Shown piece after piece: positions 33,631 through 43,048 of a DNA stretch of 64,000 bases. A program made the translations under genes and the position numbers. Positions within the stretch are counted from its first letter, which is position 1, and each line of letters begins with the position of its first letter. Source of the DNA: Paenibacillus sp. (GTDB lineage Bacteria > Bacillota > Bacilli > Paenibacillales > NBRC-103111). Where the stretch lies: assembly GCA_031180825.1 (NCBI GenBank), contig JAPSLM010000003.1, positions 124,001-188,000 of the forward strand. The letters run 5' to 3'. The notes beneath the pieces are model-generated. The model had not been told where the DNA came from and did not search any database. It saw only the letters and a program-made list of their open reading frames with translations.

Positions 33631-34878
33631 TTACGTGCCGGAATACGAATGCAATCCGGCGATCACCAGATTTACGCCGATGAGCGTAAACATGACGACC
33701 AGAAACCCGATCACGGACAGCCAGGCGGATTTTTTGCCCATCCAGCCGCGGGAAAGACGAAGATGCAGGTACACCGCATAAAACAACCAGACAATCAGCG
33801 CCCACACTTCCTTCGGGTCCCAGCCCCAGAAGCGTCCCCATGCCTCGTGCGCCCAAATCATCGCAAAGATGAGCGCTCCGAGCGTAAAGATCGGGTAGCC
33901 GATGGCAATCGCCCGGTAACCGATCTCATCCACATCCTCCGAGTCAATCCCTCGCACCGCCGGCTGAATCGCCTGACCTAAAGGCTTGCGAATAACAAGC
34001 CGAATCAGCGCGTACAACAAGGTACCCAGAAGGACCGACCAAATGACCGTATTGAATTTTCTCCCCGCATTCGCGCCCTCCATCCAGGACGGGGCTTCGA
34101 AGAGCGGCTCGGTCATTCCGAGAAAAGGCTTCATTTCCAGCTGCTCGCTCTGATACGGTTTGACGATCGGCGGCAAAACGTATTCGACGTTTTGCTTCAC
34201 GACCTGCTCGACATTATTGACATCGGTCATCTTGACGTCGCTCACGAATGTCGCTTTATACCCGGCCGCATTAAAGCCGAAGATGGCAACGACGAAGGAG
34301 ATAATCATGAGCAGGGTAAAGATCGTAAATTCGACGCCGCGCTGCTCCCTGCGGTCCGCTTTGCCGGTTCCGGCGAAGTTGACGTTCTGAAGCAAGTACA
34401 TCAAGCCTGCGGCAAACCCGACGGCAAAGAAAGCTTCTCCCAAAGCCGCGGTCGTCACGTGAATTTTGAGCCAATAGCTCTGCAGCGCCGGAATGAGCGG
34501 CTGCACTTCGCGCGGGAATACCGAAGCGTAGGCGATGATGATAATCGATACGGGCATCGCGAATACCCCAAGCGCAGGCGTACGGTAGATCAAGTAAACG
34601 ACGATAAATGCGAGTACGATCATCATCCCGAGGAATGTCATGAATTCGTACATGTTGCTCGTCGGAATATGCCCGCCTTCCACCCAGCGGGTAAAGAAAA
34701 AGGTCACGTGACACAAAAATCCGATCACGGTCAGGATGAAGCCGATGAAGCCCCATCGCTTGGCAAACCCTGCAGGGTCCGCCTCCTGAACCGATCTTTT
34801 CCCGGTAACGGCTATGACGAAGCCGAGCAGAGCCAGGGCATACACGATAAAAGCAATCAGCAAAAACGTGCTGCTCAC
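33631..34878 (-). CDS. resC: Cytochrome c biogenesis protein ResC (CcsA)
   Basis: The haem-handling membrane subunit of the system II cytochrome c maturase. It is 415 residues with about eight membrane segments. The haem-binding WWD domain is WGRFWGWDPKEVWALIVW near the C-terminus, and external His residues flank it. The start is GTG (MSSTFLLIAF), which overlaps the TGA of resB, so both are coupled. It should deliver haem with ResB to apocytochrome. Confidence 0.95.
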   Translation of the reverse strand: MSSTFLLIAFIVYALALLGFVIAVTGKRSVQEADPAGFAKRWGFIGFILTVIGFLCHVTFFFTRWVEGGHIPTSNMYEFMTFLGMMIVLAFIVVYLIYRTPALGVFAMPVSIIIIAYASVFPREVQPLIPALQSYWLKIHVTTAALGEAFFAVGFAAGLMYLLQNVNFAGTGKADRREQRGVEFTIFTLLMIISFVVAIFGFNAAGYKATFVSDVKMTDVNNVEQVVKQNVEYVLPPIVKPYQSEQLEMKPFLGMTEPLFEAPSWMEGANAGRKFNTVIWSVLLGTLLYALIRLVIRKPLGQAIQPAVRGIDSEDVDEIGYRAIAIGYPIFTLGALIFAMIWAHEAWGRFWGWDPKEVWALIVWLFYAVYLHLRLSRGWMGKKSAWLSVIGFLVVMFTLIGVNLVIAGLHSYSGT

Positions 34879-36554
34879 GTTTCAATCACCTTTCTTTCCA
34901 GCGTCTTCGGATCGATGTCGAATCCCGTTTTGTTCAATACCTGGGCCACTTCCTTCCGGATGCCGTACCAGTTCTTGTTCGTATGAGCGCCGAGCGCAAG
35001 CTGCCCGTTATCGATGCGCAGCCAAATGCGGCGATGGTGCCAGTAAAAGCCCATAATCAAGCCGATCATCGAAATGGCCGCGCCGACCCAAATATACGGC
35101 ATTGCCCGGTCGACCCGGATATTCAAGTAACTGATATACTCCGAAATGGCTACGTCGGCCATCGAACCAACGGACAGCTCCAGCTTGGCGCCCAGCGCTC
35201 CGTTGATTTCGTCTTGACGGAAATTGACTTTATCCACCTGACGCGGGAAGTACATGTAAGGCTCCCCTTCCGGCTTCAAGCCCGGGCCCGAAATGGCGAA
35301 TACGAACGCCGGAGCTTTCGGTTCGTTGGACTTGGTCATCGGCACGCCCTTGTCGTCCAAAGCGAACTCGGGGAAATACGCCTTCAGCTTTAACTCGTAG
35401 GGACCTGCGCTGTACGTTTCCGCCGGCTTGTTCATCGGCAGCTCGAAGCTTCCGTACGTCTCCCCGGTTTGCTTGTTCTTAAGCGTCGGCTTGACGGAGA
35501 TCAGCGTCGGAGACGGTTTGAAATCGAATTGATAAGCAAGGAATCCTTTGTAATCGAGCGGCTTGTTCACGATAATATCCTGGCGGTGCACTTCTTCCAG
35601 CACCGGTTCCTTCGCCGGATCGTCGCAGTCCGCCTTGCACTGGTAGAGCACCGCTTTCGTTTCGAATACCTTCGGGACGTCCTGCCCTTTGGAGCGGAAG
35701 CTCTCCGACATCTCTTCCTGCTTGTAAAACTCCAACGTAAATTTTTCGTTCTTCAAATAATAAGAAGTCTCGGGAATTTTGACAAGCTTGCCTTCCGGAA
35801 AAGCGATGTGCTGGTCCATATGCCAGCCCGGAATGCTGCGCATCAATACGGCGGCCAGAAAAATAATCAAACCGATGTGATTGATATAAGGCCCCCAGCG
35901 GCTGAACCGGTTTTTCTCCGCCAGCAGCGCCGTGCCGTCCGTATGCACGCGGTAGCGCTGCTTGCGAAGCACCTCCGCCGCCTGCTCCGTCCAAGCTTCC
36001 GGCGTCTGCGCGCCGCCTTGGGCAGCGGACGGAAGCGGTCCGGTAAAGGTCACTTTTTGACGCGTGATGAAGCTTAAATGTTTGCGGATCTGCTGCTTGC
36101 TCAGTGCCCGGTACAACGGGAGGACGCGGTCCAGACTGCAAACGACGAGCGACGTGCCGATCATGAACAGCAGCGTAATGAACCACCAGGATTCGAACGT
36201 GTGCGACAGTCCCAGCAAATAATAAATGTATCCGATCGTTCCGTACGTTTCTTTATAATACACCGCAGGATCGATGTTCAGAAACGTATTTTCCTGCGGA
36301 TATACGGTTCCCAGAATCGAGCCCAGCAGCGTAATCGCAATGAGGTAAACGGCGATCTTGACGGAAGAGAAAAAATTCCATACCCGGTCCAGCACGCCGG
36401 GATTGGCGCGCTGGGATCGCCGGGCAACCCCGTCGTACCGCATCTCAAGCGGCGCGGTGCCGCCTTCGTCCGCAATCGGCTTGCCGCAGGACTCGCACAG
36501 AATGGAGCCGACATGATTCTGGTGTCCGCATTCGCATTTCGTATTTTGAATCAT
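34875..36554 (-). CDS. resB: Cytochrome c biogenesis protein ResB
   Basis: The large membrane subunit of the system II cytochrome c synthase. It is 559 residues from MIQNTKCECGHQNHVG. The first 30 residues are a zinc-ribbon (CECGH...CESC), as in Bacillus ResB. Several membrane segments and a long periplasm-facing domain (about 230-470) follow, and the final membrane segment ends near 530. It begins one base after the resA stop. With ResC it forms the haem channel, and ResA keeps apocytochrome thiols reduced. Confidence 0.93.
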   Translation of the reverse strand: MIQNTKCECGHQNHVGSILCESCGKPIADEGGTAPLEMRYDGVARRSQRANPGVLDRVWNFFSSVKIAVYLIAITLLGSILGTVYPQENTFLNIDPAVYYKETYGTIGYIYYLLGLSHTFESWWFITLLFMIGTSLVVCSLDRVLPLYRALSKQQIRKHLSFITRQKVTFTGPLPSAAQGGAQTPEAWTEQAAEVLRKQRYRVHTDGTALLAEKNRFSRWGPYINHIGLIIFLAAVLMRSIPGWHMDQHIAFPEGKLVKIPETSYYLKNEKFTLEFYKQEEMSESFRSKGQDVPKVFETKAVLYQCKADCDDPAKEPVLEEVHRQDIIVNKPLDYKGFLAYQFDFKPSPTLISVKPTLKNKQTGETYGSFELPMNKPAETYSAGPYELKLKAYFPEFALDDKGVPMTKSNEPKAPAFVFAISGPGLKPEGEPYMYFPRQVDKVNFRQDEINGALGAKLELSVGSMADVAISEYISYLNIRVDRAMPYIWVGAAISMIGLIMGFYWHHRRIWLRIDNGQLALGAHTNKNWYGIRKEVAQVLNKTGFDIDPKTLERKVIET

Positions 36555-36556
36555 GC

Positions 36557-37096
36557 CTACTTCCACCCTTGCTTTTGCGGTAATAACGATGTAATGGTCT
36601 TTTCAATATAGGCCTCGTCCATTTCCCCGATCTTGATGACCTCGACTTTCCCTTCCGGACCGATGAAGAACGTGGTCGGATACTGGGAAACGCCGTAGCG
36701 CTTGCGGGTCTCCTCGTTCTTATCCAGCAAGATCGGAAACGTAACCTTATATTGGTTGACGAAGTTTTCGACCGCGACTCTGGGCTCGTCCAGATTGAGG
36801 CCGAGAATCTCGACATTTTTATCCGCCCATTTGGCGCGCTGTTTTTCGAGCGCCGGCATCTCGTTGCGGCATGGTTCGCAGAACGTTCCCCAGAAGTTGA
36901 CGACGACGACTTTGCCGCGGTAATCGGACAGCTTGCTGGTGGTGCCGTCCAAGCCAAGCAGCTTAAAATCCGGCGCCTCCGAGCCTTGCGTCGGTTTCTT
37001 GTCGCTACCGAACAGGTTGCTCGCAAGCGTGAGGGCGCCGATGACGATAATGACGGCAAAAATGGAAATTTGGACCCATCGTCTATGTTTCCCCAT
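36557..37096 (-). CDS. resA: Thiol-disulfide oxidoreductase ResA
   Basis: Extracytoplasmic thioredoxin-like protein that reduces the CXXCH disulfide in apocytochrome c. It is 179 residues: signal anchor at about 8-30, then a thioredoxin fold with GTFCEPCRNEMPAL, in which CEPC is the ResA-specific active site, and Glu at ~106. The ATG follows AAAGGTGTGAGAAT. It opens the resABCDE block. Confidence 0.95.
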   Translation of the reverse strand: MGKHRRWVQISIFAVIIVIGALTLASNLFGSDKKPTQGSEAPDFKLLGLDGTTSKLSDYRGKVVVVNFWGTFCEPCRNEMPALEKQRAKWADKNVEILGLNLDEPRVAVENFVNQYKVTFPILLDKNEETRKRYGVSQYPTTFFIGPEGKVEVIKIGEMDEAYIEKTITSLLPQKQGWK

Positions 37097-37173
37097 ATTC
37101 TCACACCTTTAAAACGAGAGTTGACTGACTGACAAATATCACACTTCCATTATATCGAAAATGGTCCCTGTAA

Positions 37174-37935
37174 TTATTCGCCTTTTTGAATTTTATGTGA
37201 CTTGCCCGCTCCCGCTTTAAGCGCTTCCTGGCGAAGCTCGTTGACCTCCTGGGGGGTCAGGTGGCGGAACTTGCCCCGGGGCACGCCGGATAGCTGAAGC
37301 GGCCCGAATTGAATCCGTTTCAGCTTGATCACCGGATGATGAATCGCGTCGAACATCCGACGCACCTGCCGGTTGCGTCCTTCGAAAATCGTAATTTTCA
37401 CGACGCTTTCGTTCGCTTCCGGACGAACGTCCTGGTATTCCACCTCGGCGGGCGCCGTCATCCCGTCCTCAAGCTCGATCCCGTTCTTCAGCTTGTCCAG
37501 CAAGCTGCCATGGGGCACACCTTTGACCGTGGCCAAATAGGTGCGCGGCACGTGGTGCTTCGGATGGGTCAGCAAATGCGCGAATTCGCCGTCGTTGGTG
37601 AGCAGCAGCAAGCCTTCCGTATCGTAATCGAGCCTGCCGATCGGGTAGATGCGCTGCTTGATGTTTTTGAAAAACTCCGTCACCGTTTTGCGGCCTTCGG
37701 GATCCTGGGCGCTTGTGATGACGCCTTTCGGCTTGTTAAAGATCACGTACACTTTGGACTGCCGGCGAATCGGCTTGCCGTCCACTTTAATAAAATCCTG
37801 GGAAGGGTCTACCTTCACCCCCAGGGTGGTTACTACCTTGTCATTGACTTCCACGCGTCCTGCGGTAATCAATTCTTCACACTTGCGGCGGGAGGCCACA
37901 CCCGCTTCGGCCAACACTTTTTGCAATCTGTCCAT
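37174..37935 (-). CDS. rluB: 23S rRNA pseudouridine synthase RluB-type
   Basis: A 253-residue RsuA/RluB-type pseudouridine synthase. The S4 RNA-binding domain occupies about 1-60 (LQKVLAEAGVASRRKCEELITAG). The catalytic Asp is in GRLDYDTEGLLLLTNDG at about 98-114, and KLKRIQFGPLQL is the conserved end. The target is probably a pseudouridine in 23S rRNA. The ATG has TGAGGTGAATCCAACAG upstream. In Bacillus rluB is likewise beside spmB and resA. Confidence 0.94.
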   Translation of the reverse strand: MDRLQKVLAEAGVASRRKCEELITAGRVEVNDKVVTTLGVKVDPSQDFIKVDGKPIRRQSKVYVIFNKPKGVITSAQDPEGRKTVTEFFKNIKQRIYPIGRLDYDTEGLLLLTNDGEFAHLLTHPKHHVPRTYLATVKGVPHGSLLDKLKNGIELEDGMTAPAEVEYQDVRPEANESVVKITIFEGRNRQVRRMFDAIHHPVIKLKRIQFGPLQLSGVPRGKFRHLTPQEVNELRQEALKAGAGKSHKIQKGE

Positions 37936-37954
37936 CTGTTGGATTCACCTCAAG

Positions 37955-38296
37955 CTAATGATACCTATCCTCGGGTGAAATCACAAGTTGCGTCCACGGA
38001 AAACTGCCCCCCGGGCACGTAATCGAATGAGGAAATATGTCGTCAGGCTGAAAACCGTACGTTTTTGCCAACCGGAGGATCAGCTTGTTCATCAAAAACA
38101 GCTGCTCCTTCTCCGCGGTGGTGCGGGCGGCGCTAGGTCCGGAGAAGTCCCCCTCCAGACACAGGTGGATGTAGAGCGGATCGGTCTGCTCGAAGGAGGG
38201 AATAATGTCGCCGTTTTTGGCGATGAAATAATCATACCCTTTTCCGTTAATGGAGGAACAAGCGGAGTGGTGGATGACAATGCCGTAATACTGCAA
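37955..38296 (-). CDS. Small amidase-like (PGRP/AmpD-fold) protein
   Basis: A 113-residue protein opening YYGIVIHHSACSS and continuing GYDYFIAKNGDIIPSFEQTD. These fit the start of the amidase_2/peptidoglycan-recognition fold, where the second His is a zinc ligand. Later it has LCLEGDF and HSITCPGGSFPW, where amidases have the other His and a Cys/Asp ligand. It is shorter than usual for the fold. Translation begins at TTG after GAGGTGAACCGCT. It sits between rluB and spmB; role unknown, but cell-wall activity in sporulation is plausible. Confidence 0.65.
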   Translation of the reverse strand: MQYYGIVIHHSACSSINGKGYDYFIAKNGDIIPSFEQTDPLYIHLCLEGDFSGPSAARTTAEKEQLFLMNKLILRLAKTYGFQPDDIFPHSITCPGGSFPWTQLVISPEDRYH

Positions 38297-38445
38297 AGCG
38301 GTTCACCTCGCTAGGCTGGACTGCTCACAGTATATGTGCGGAGAGGATATGGGGTGATGCGGAGAGAAGCCGTGATCCGGCGAATAAGCCGAGGCGGGCG
38401 GAAAACGGTTCCGCGCGCACGGCGGCCCGGGGTTCGCCGGATCGT

Positions 38446-38979
38446 TCAGGCAAATACCAGCGAGCAGATGGCGATCGAAGCGATAAATCCGACGGCGTCG
38501 GAAATGAGACCGACCTTGAGGGCGTACCCGGCCTTGCGGATGCCGATGGCGCCGAAATACACGGTGATGACGTAGAGCGTCGTATCCGTGCTTCCCTGTA
38601 TTGTGGAGGCAATCCGCCCGATCAGCGAATCGGGGCCGAATTGGGAAATGAGATCCGTCGTAAAGGCAAGCGATCCTGCGCCTGTAATCGGGCGCAAAAA
38701 AGCGAGCGGAATAATATCGCCCGGAACGCCAAGCCGCTCGCAAATCGGCTTCAGCCAGCCGATCATTAAATCCATCGCCCCGGATGCGCGAAATACGCTG
38801 ATCGCCACCATCATGCCAACCAGATGCGGAATAATCCGGATCGTCGTATCGAACCCGTCTTTGGCCCCTTCCACGAACGATTCGTAGACGGGAACCTTCC
38901 GGTAAGCCGCGTAAAGAGGAATGAAGACGATCACGACAGGGATGGCCCATGCCGATATCCAATTCACCAAGTTATACAC
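38446..38979 (-). CDS. spmB: Spore maturation protein SpmB
   Basis: Inner-membrane protein of the nucleoside-recognition (Gate) domain family, needed with SpmA and DacB for normal dehydration of the spore core. It is 177 residues from GTG (VYNLVNWISAW), which aligns with Bacillus SpmB of 178 residues; the upstream open frame overlaps spmA and is not used. The Gate domain has GAGSLAFTTDLISQFG and QGSTDTTLYVITVYFG. It overlaps nothing and follows spmA by eight bases. Confidence 0.9.
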   Translation of the reverse strand: MYNLVNWISAWAIPVVIVFIPLYAAYRKVPVYESFVEGAKDGFDTTIRIIPHLVGMMVAISVFRASGAMDLMIGWLKPICERLGVPGDIIPLAFLRPITGAGSLAFTTDLISQFGPDSLIGRIASTIQGSTDTTLYVITVYFGAIGIRKAGYALKVGLISDAVGFIASIAICSLVFA

Positions 38980-38986
38980 GTCCGGT

Positions 38987-39586
38987 TCATCCTTTCCCCG
39001 GTCCGGGCGGCGTTGATCGCTTGCGGTACCACCGGTCAACCATGATGGCCGCCAAGGTCGAGATAAAGGTAGCCAGCAGCGTCGTACCGACGATTTCGGC
39101 CGGATTCGCCGAATTGTAATTCATTCGAATGGCGATCAGCGTTGTCGGAATCAGGGTGATGCTGGCCGTATTGAGCGCCAGAAGCGTGCACATGGCCGGG
39201 CTCGCTATGTCTTTGTGCTTGTTCAAAAGCTGCAGCTCCTGCATCGCTTTAATTCCCATCGGTGTGGCGGCGTTGCCCAGTCCCAGGATGTTGGCGCTCA
39301 TGTTCGACATAATGTATCCGAGAGCCGGATGATTTTTGGGCACGCTGGGAAACAGCGCGCGCACAATCGGTGAAAGCAATTTCGCCAGCTTTTGCAGCAG
39401 CCCGGCGTCCTCGGCGATCCGCATCATGCCGAGCCAGAACACCATAATGCTGATAAGGCCGAAGCAGACCGTCACTCCGCTCTTGGCGCCGTCAAAGACC
39501 GCCTCCGTCACCAATTCGATTTTGCCCTGAAAAGCAGCGACGACAAACCCCGCAACAATGAAAAACAACCAAATCCAGTTGACCAT
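38987..39586 (-). CDS. spmA: Spore maturation protein SpmA
   Basis: A 199-residue partner of SpmB with the same Gate domain: GVTVCFGLISIMVFWLGMMRIAEDAG and NMSANILGLGNAATPMGIKAMQELQ. Together they are required for spore core dehydration. GGAGGGGGGCGGCGGGC precedes the ATG. It starts 20 bases after dacB ends, matching the Bacillus dacB-spmA-spmB operon. Confidence 0.93.
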   Translation of the reverse strand: MVNWIWLFFIVAGFVVAAFQGKIELVTEAVFDGAKSGVTVCFGLISIMVFWLGMMRIAEDAGLLQKLAKLLSPIVRALFPSVPKNHPALGYIMSNMSANILGLGNAATPMGIKAMQELQLLNKHKDIASPAMCTLLALNTASITLIPTTLIAIRMNYNSANPAEIVGTTLLATFISTLAAIMVDRWYRKRSTPPGPGKG

Positions 39587-39605
39587 GCCCGCCGCCCCCC
39601 TCCGC

Positions 39606-40778
39606 TTAATCCGCTTGCCCGGTAAACAGCACCCGGGTCAGCTCGGTTAAGATATAGAGCCATTTGCGCGGATAACCGCCGCCGCGCTCTTCCGCTTCCG
39701 CGAACGAATAGGCCGACCGTTCCGTCTGCTTCAGCCGGGGACTGTCCTTGGCAACGAGCGGGACCGAGCCGACCGGCTTGCCGTCCAGCAGAAATTGCAG
39801 CCGCCCCGCTTCTCCGAGCCGGGTCCCGATGGAAGCCGCATCGTATAAAATCGGCTGACGCGCCAGCCGTCCGCGCTCCGCCTGCTCCGCCGGATATCGG
39901 AACGAAGCCCCGGCGACAAGCCCCGTGCCCTCGACCTCCTCCCCCTTCTGGACCAAGGCAAGCAGGGGATAATGCTTAAAGCCGAAATCGAGCAGCCGGG
40001 TGTGATCGATCCAATCGTCGGGATCGTTCAAGGTCACGACAGCGAGCTGCTGCCCGCCGCGGGTCGCCGAAGAGACAAGGCACCGTTTCGCCAGCTTCGT
40101 ATAGCCGGTTTTCACCCCGTCCGCTCCGTCGTAAAGCGAAAGCATCTTATTTTTGTTGACCCAGCTGTAATCCCAGGATTCGTTCGGATTTGGCACCTTC
40201 TTCACTTTCGTTTTCACAATCTCCCGAAACACGGGATTTTTGAGCGCATAAGCGGTCAGCTTGGCCATATCGTTCGCAGTCGAATAATGGCCCTGCTCGT
40301 CCAGCCCGGAAGGATTTTTGAAGGCGGTATTCGTCATGCCGACGACTTTCGCCTTCTCGTTCATCATGAAGACGAAGCCTTCCACGCTCCCGCCCACATG
40401 CTCGGCGATCGCAATCGCCGCATCATTCCCGGAACGGAGCATCAAGCCGTACAGCAAATCCTTGAGATTCATTTCCTCGTTCAGTCTCAGGTAAATGGAC
40501 GAGCCTTCTTTGCCGAACGCATTCTTGCTTACTAGCGCCCGGTCGGTCAAACGCCCATGCTCAATGGCGACAATTGCCGTCATGATTTTGGTCAAGCTCG
40601 CGATGCGCATCGGTTTATCCCCCCGGGAGCTGTAAAGCAGCCGCCCGGAAGCGACGTCGATCAGCGCCGCAGCCTCCGCGCCGGTCGATACGCCGGGAGC
40701 CGCGCCGACTCCCGCAGACGGAAGCGCGCCCATATAAACCATCAGCGAAACGAGCAAAAGCAGGCATCCTTTTCTCAT
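39606..40778 (-). CDS. dacB: Spore cortex D-alanyl-D-alanine carboxypeptidase
   Basis: A penicillin-binding protein (PBP5*) that controls cortex cross-linking during sporulation. It is 390 residues with a signal peptide (MRKGCLLLLVSLMVYMGALP). The acyl-enzyme motif SLTK is at 61-64, SGN at 116-118, and KTGYT lies near 204-208. I start at MRKGCLLL, with GGGAGGATAAAG upstream. A sigma-E promoter (40851-40878) precedes it. It is the first gene of the dacB-spmA-spmB operon. Confidence 0.92.
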   Translation of the reverse strand: MRKGCLLLLVSLMVYMGALPSAGVGAAPGVSTGAEAAALIDVASGRLLYSSRGDKPMRIASLTKIMTAIVAIEHGRLTDRALVSKNAFGKEGSSIYLRLNEEMNLKDLLYGLMLRSGNDAAIAIAEHVGGSVEGFVFMMNEKAKVVGMTNTAFKNPSGLDEQGHYSTANDMAKLTAYALKNPVFREIVKTKVKKVPNPNESWDYSWVNKNKMLSLYDGADGVKTGYTKLAKRCLVSSATRGGQQLAVVTLNDPDDWIDHTRLLDFGFKHYPLLALVQKGEEVEGTGLVAGASFRYPAEQAERGRLARQPILYDAASIGTRLGEAGRLQFLLDGKPVGSVPLVAKDSPRLKQTERSAYSFAEAEERGGGYPRKWLYILTELTRVLFTGQAD

Positions 40779-40850
40779 CTTTATCCTCCCACGCGCCATC
40801 CTACAGGAAATTCCGACCCCAGCGGTCGGACAGCTTCATGCCTCTGTACA

Positions 40851-40878
40851 AGTATATGCTTGTCACGGCAGGTTATGA
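40851..40878 (-). promoter_or_regulatory. Sigma-E promoter for dacB
   Basis: Minus strand TCATAAC, 13 bases, CATATACT, near the sigma-E consensus; dacB is a sigma-E gene in Bacillus. Confidence 0.55.
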
Positions 40879-40924
40879 ACAGCCATGAAAAGCGGCTCTC
40901 CGGAGACGTATGGCAAAGAAGGCC

Positions 40925-40970
40925 AAAAAAAGCCTTGCGTCTGCGGGAATCCCCAACAGACTACAAGGCT
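40925..40970 (-). terminator. Terminator overlapping the end of YedK
   Basis: AGCCTTGTAGTCTGT...GCAGACGCAAGGCT, followed by TTTTTTTGG on the minus strand. The YedK stop is within the 5' arm. Confidence 0.85.
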
Positions 40971-41650
40971 AAAGGCGCTATGCAATCAGGCTCATCGTAT
41001 GAAACACGGCCGACCTTCGGATCGACCTCGTAATACCTCATCCGCTCGGCCGGATACGGCTGCAGCACGGGCAGCAGCTCCCTTTCGTCCTGCACGGTCC
41101 GGTCCAGCCATAAGCTTTCATGCTCACGCGGCAAAATGACGGGCATCCGCTCGTGAACCTCGGCCACCAATTCGTTCGCGGCTGTCGTGAGAATCGTGCA
41201 GGTGTGGAGCTTCGTTCCGTCTCCCGCCACCCAGGTGTCATATAAGGCAGCCATGCCGAACAAGCCTCCGTCCGCAAGCACGAAACGTACCGGCTGCTTC
41301 TGCGAACCGATCCGTTTCCATTCGTAAAAGCCGTCGGCCGGAATAAGGCAGCGCTTTCGCTTCAGCAGAGTGCGGAAGGCGGGCTTCTCGGCGGCGGTTT
41401 CGGCCCGCGCGTTCATCATGCGCGCACCGGATTTGTCGTCCTGCGCCCAAGAGGGAACAAGGCCCCAGCGAAGCTCGCCAAGCCGGTTCGCGCCAAGCTG
41501 TTCCCCGCCCGACGCGCCTCCGATCATCGCCGGAATCCATTGGCCCGGCGCTGCATTATAACGCGGCTGATACGGCACCGGGCGACGGTCCAGCCTAAAA
41601 TGCAGCACCAGCTCTTCAAAACTTAGGGTGATGGTATAACGTCCGCACAT
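40961..41650 (-). CDS. SOS response-associated protein YedK/HMCES
   Basis: A 229-residue SRAP-domain protein that crosslinks to abasic sites in single-stranded DNA. Cys2 after Met1 (MCGRYTI) is the crosslinking residue. Asn in PRYNAAPGQ, Glu in FYEWKR, and His in VHERMPVIL complete the active site. The ATG follows GGGGGGAGGTTCCGGC. It overlaps the 3' end of the HD-GYP gene by 28 bases and is probably cotranscribed. Its own stop codon lies in the terminator. Confidence 0.95.
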   Translation of the reverse strand: MCGRYTITLSFEELVLHFRLDRRPVPYQPRYNAAPGQWIPAMIGGASGGEQLGANRLGELRWGLVPSWAQDDKSGARMMNARAETAAEKPAFRTLLKRKRCLIPADGFYEWKRIGSQKQPVRFVLADGGLFGMAALYDTWVAGDGTKLHTCTILTTAANELVAEVHERMPVILPREHESLWLDRTVQDERELLPVLQPYPAERMRYYEVDPKVGRVSYDEPDCIAPLAL

Positions 41651-42774
41651 GCCGGAACCTCCCCCCTTTTAAGCGTGGCGGGCTTGGCAATATGATCCGT
41701 GTGGTTAATAAACACCGTCAGCTTCTCCGCCAAATCGATCTCGTAAGGCTGCCCCAGCACTTGCCCGTAGGCATCGATCAGCACCCGGACAACGGGACGC
41801 TGCGGCACAGCCGGATTAATGCTAACGACAACCCCCTGCTCTCCCGTGCTCAGCGTGACGGTCAGACCGAGCGGATAAATGGCGACGTTATCCCGGAACA
41901 TCGCCACTTTACGCTGATCGTACAGCGTGCCGACGCCCGAAAACAACACCTCCATCGCTTGATGAGGCAGCATAGCGAGCCGATGGGGCCGATGCGTCGT
42001 CATCGCGTCGTAACTGTCGGCGACGACGATCCATTTGGCGTATTCGTGAATATCTTTTCCGGTAATCCCTCGCGGATATCCGCTGCCGTTTTCCCGTTCG
42101 TGATGCTGAAAGGCGCAGTGGGCGGAGAGCAAAGGCATGTTCGGCTCGTCCTTGAGCAGGCGAAAGCCGATTTCCGCATGCTTTTTTACCTCTTCGAATT
42201 CCTCCGCCGTGAGCGGTCCGGGCTTTTTAATGATGTCCAGATTGATTTTGGTTTTCCCGATGTCATGGAGCAGCGCCCCCAATCCGAGCGCCATGAGCTC
42301 GTCCTTGTCGTAGCCGTTGACCATACCCAGCATGGTCGCATAGATGCAAACATTCAGCGAGTGCTGATACAAGTAGTTGTTCAACACGTTCATATTCAGC
42401 AGCATAATTGCGGTGCCCTGCTTTTCGTTCAAGTCGTCGATAATCATCTTCATGACATTTCCGAACGAACGGCCGAGCACGTGGTTTTTGGAAAATTTGG
42501 ACCGGCTCTCGGTTTCCATGAAGCTGCGGAAATGCGTGCGGATTTCGGTCAGCGCTCTGATTCTCGTTTCATCCGCAAGCGGTTCCTCAATCTTCAGGTC
42601 CTCCGTGGCCTTATCGGCAATATATAAATAATCGATGCCAAGCCTCTCCAACCGCCCGATTAATCCTCCCGTCAATTCCACTCCTTCATTTAACAGAATG
42701 ACGCCTTCTTCGCTATAAATGCACTTCCCGAGGCGCATACCCGGTTCGCACGATCTGGTGGGCAACAGCCGCAT
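41623..42774 (-). CDS. HD-GYP domain phosphodiesterase
   Basis: A 383-residue protein with an N-terminal DUF3391-type segment, an HD-GYP domain at about residues 130-310 and a C-terminal tail. The metal motif LLHDIGK at about 173-179 and HHERENGSGYPRGITG at about 227-242 contain HD, the second His pair and GYP. It is expected to hydrolyse c-di-GMP to GMP. The start MRLLPTRSC has AAAGAGGTATACGTTC upstream. Together with the MotI-like PilZ protein it suggests c-di-GMP signalling in this cell. Confidence 0.9.
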   Translation of the reverse strand: MRLLPTRSCEPGMRLGKCIYSEEGVILLNEGVELTGGLIGRLERLGIDYLYIADKATEDLKIEEPLADETRIRALTEIRTHFRSFMETESRSKFSKNHVLGRSFGNVMKMIIDDLNEKQGTAIMLLNMNVLNNYLYQHSLNVCIYATMLGMVNGYDKDELMALGLGALLHDIGKTKINLDIIKKPGPLTAEEFEEVKKHAEIGFRLLKDEPNMPLLSAHCAFQHHERENGSGYPRGITGKDIHEYAKWIVVADSYDAMTTHRPHRLAMLPHQAMEVLFSGVGTLYDQRKVAMFRDNVAIYPLGLTVTLSTGEQGVVVSINPAVPQRPVVRVLIDAYGQVLGQPYEIDLAEKLTVFINHTDHIAKPATLKRGEVPACADVIPSP

Positions 42775-42895
42775 GAACGTATACCTCTTTCCCCATGTCT
42801 TCGGTCCTATCTTTACAAAATAACTATAGTTCAACAAAAGGGAAAGAGCAATATTTCTCATGTTAATAAATCAAAAAACAGTAAAAAATATGTAA

Positions 42896-42915
42896 AGCTG
42901 CTCCTAAGAGCAGCT
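42896..42915 (-). terminator. Terminator after gerW
   Basis: AGCTGCTC-TTAG-GAGCAGCT followed by TTTACATATTTTTTA on the minus strand. Confidence 0.6.
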
Positions 42916-43048
42916 CGCCGAATGATACGATCTAACCTTTTTCATATCGATTATGTCTTTGTCTACGGTTCTATTATGACCAAAAAAGGGTCGGGTGAAA
43001 AGCAATTGTTGCTGGAAGGGCATGCAGCTCTTTCCAATGATCTTCAAA

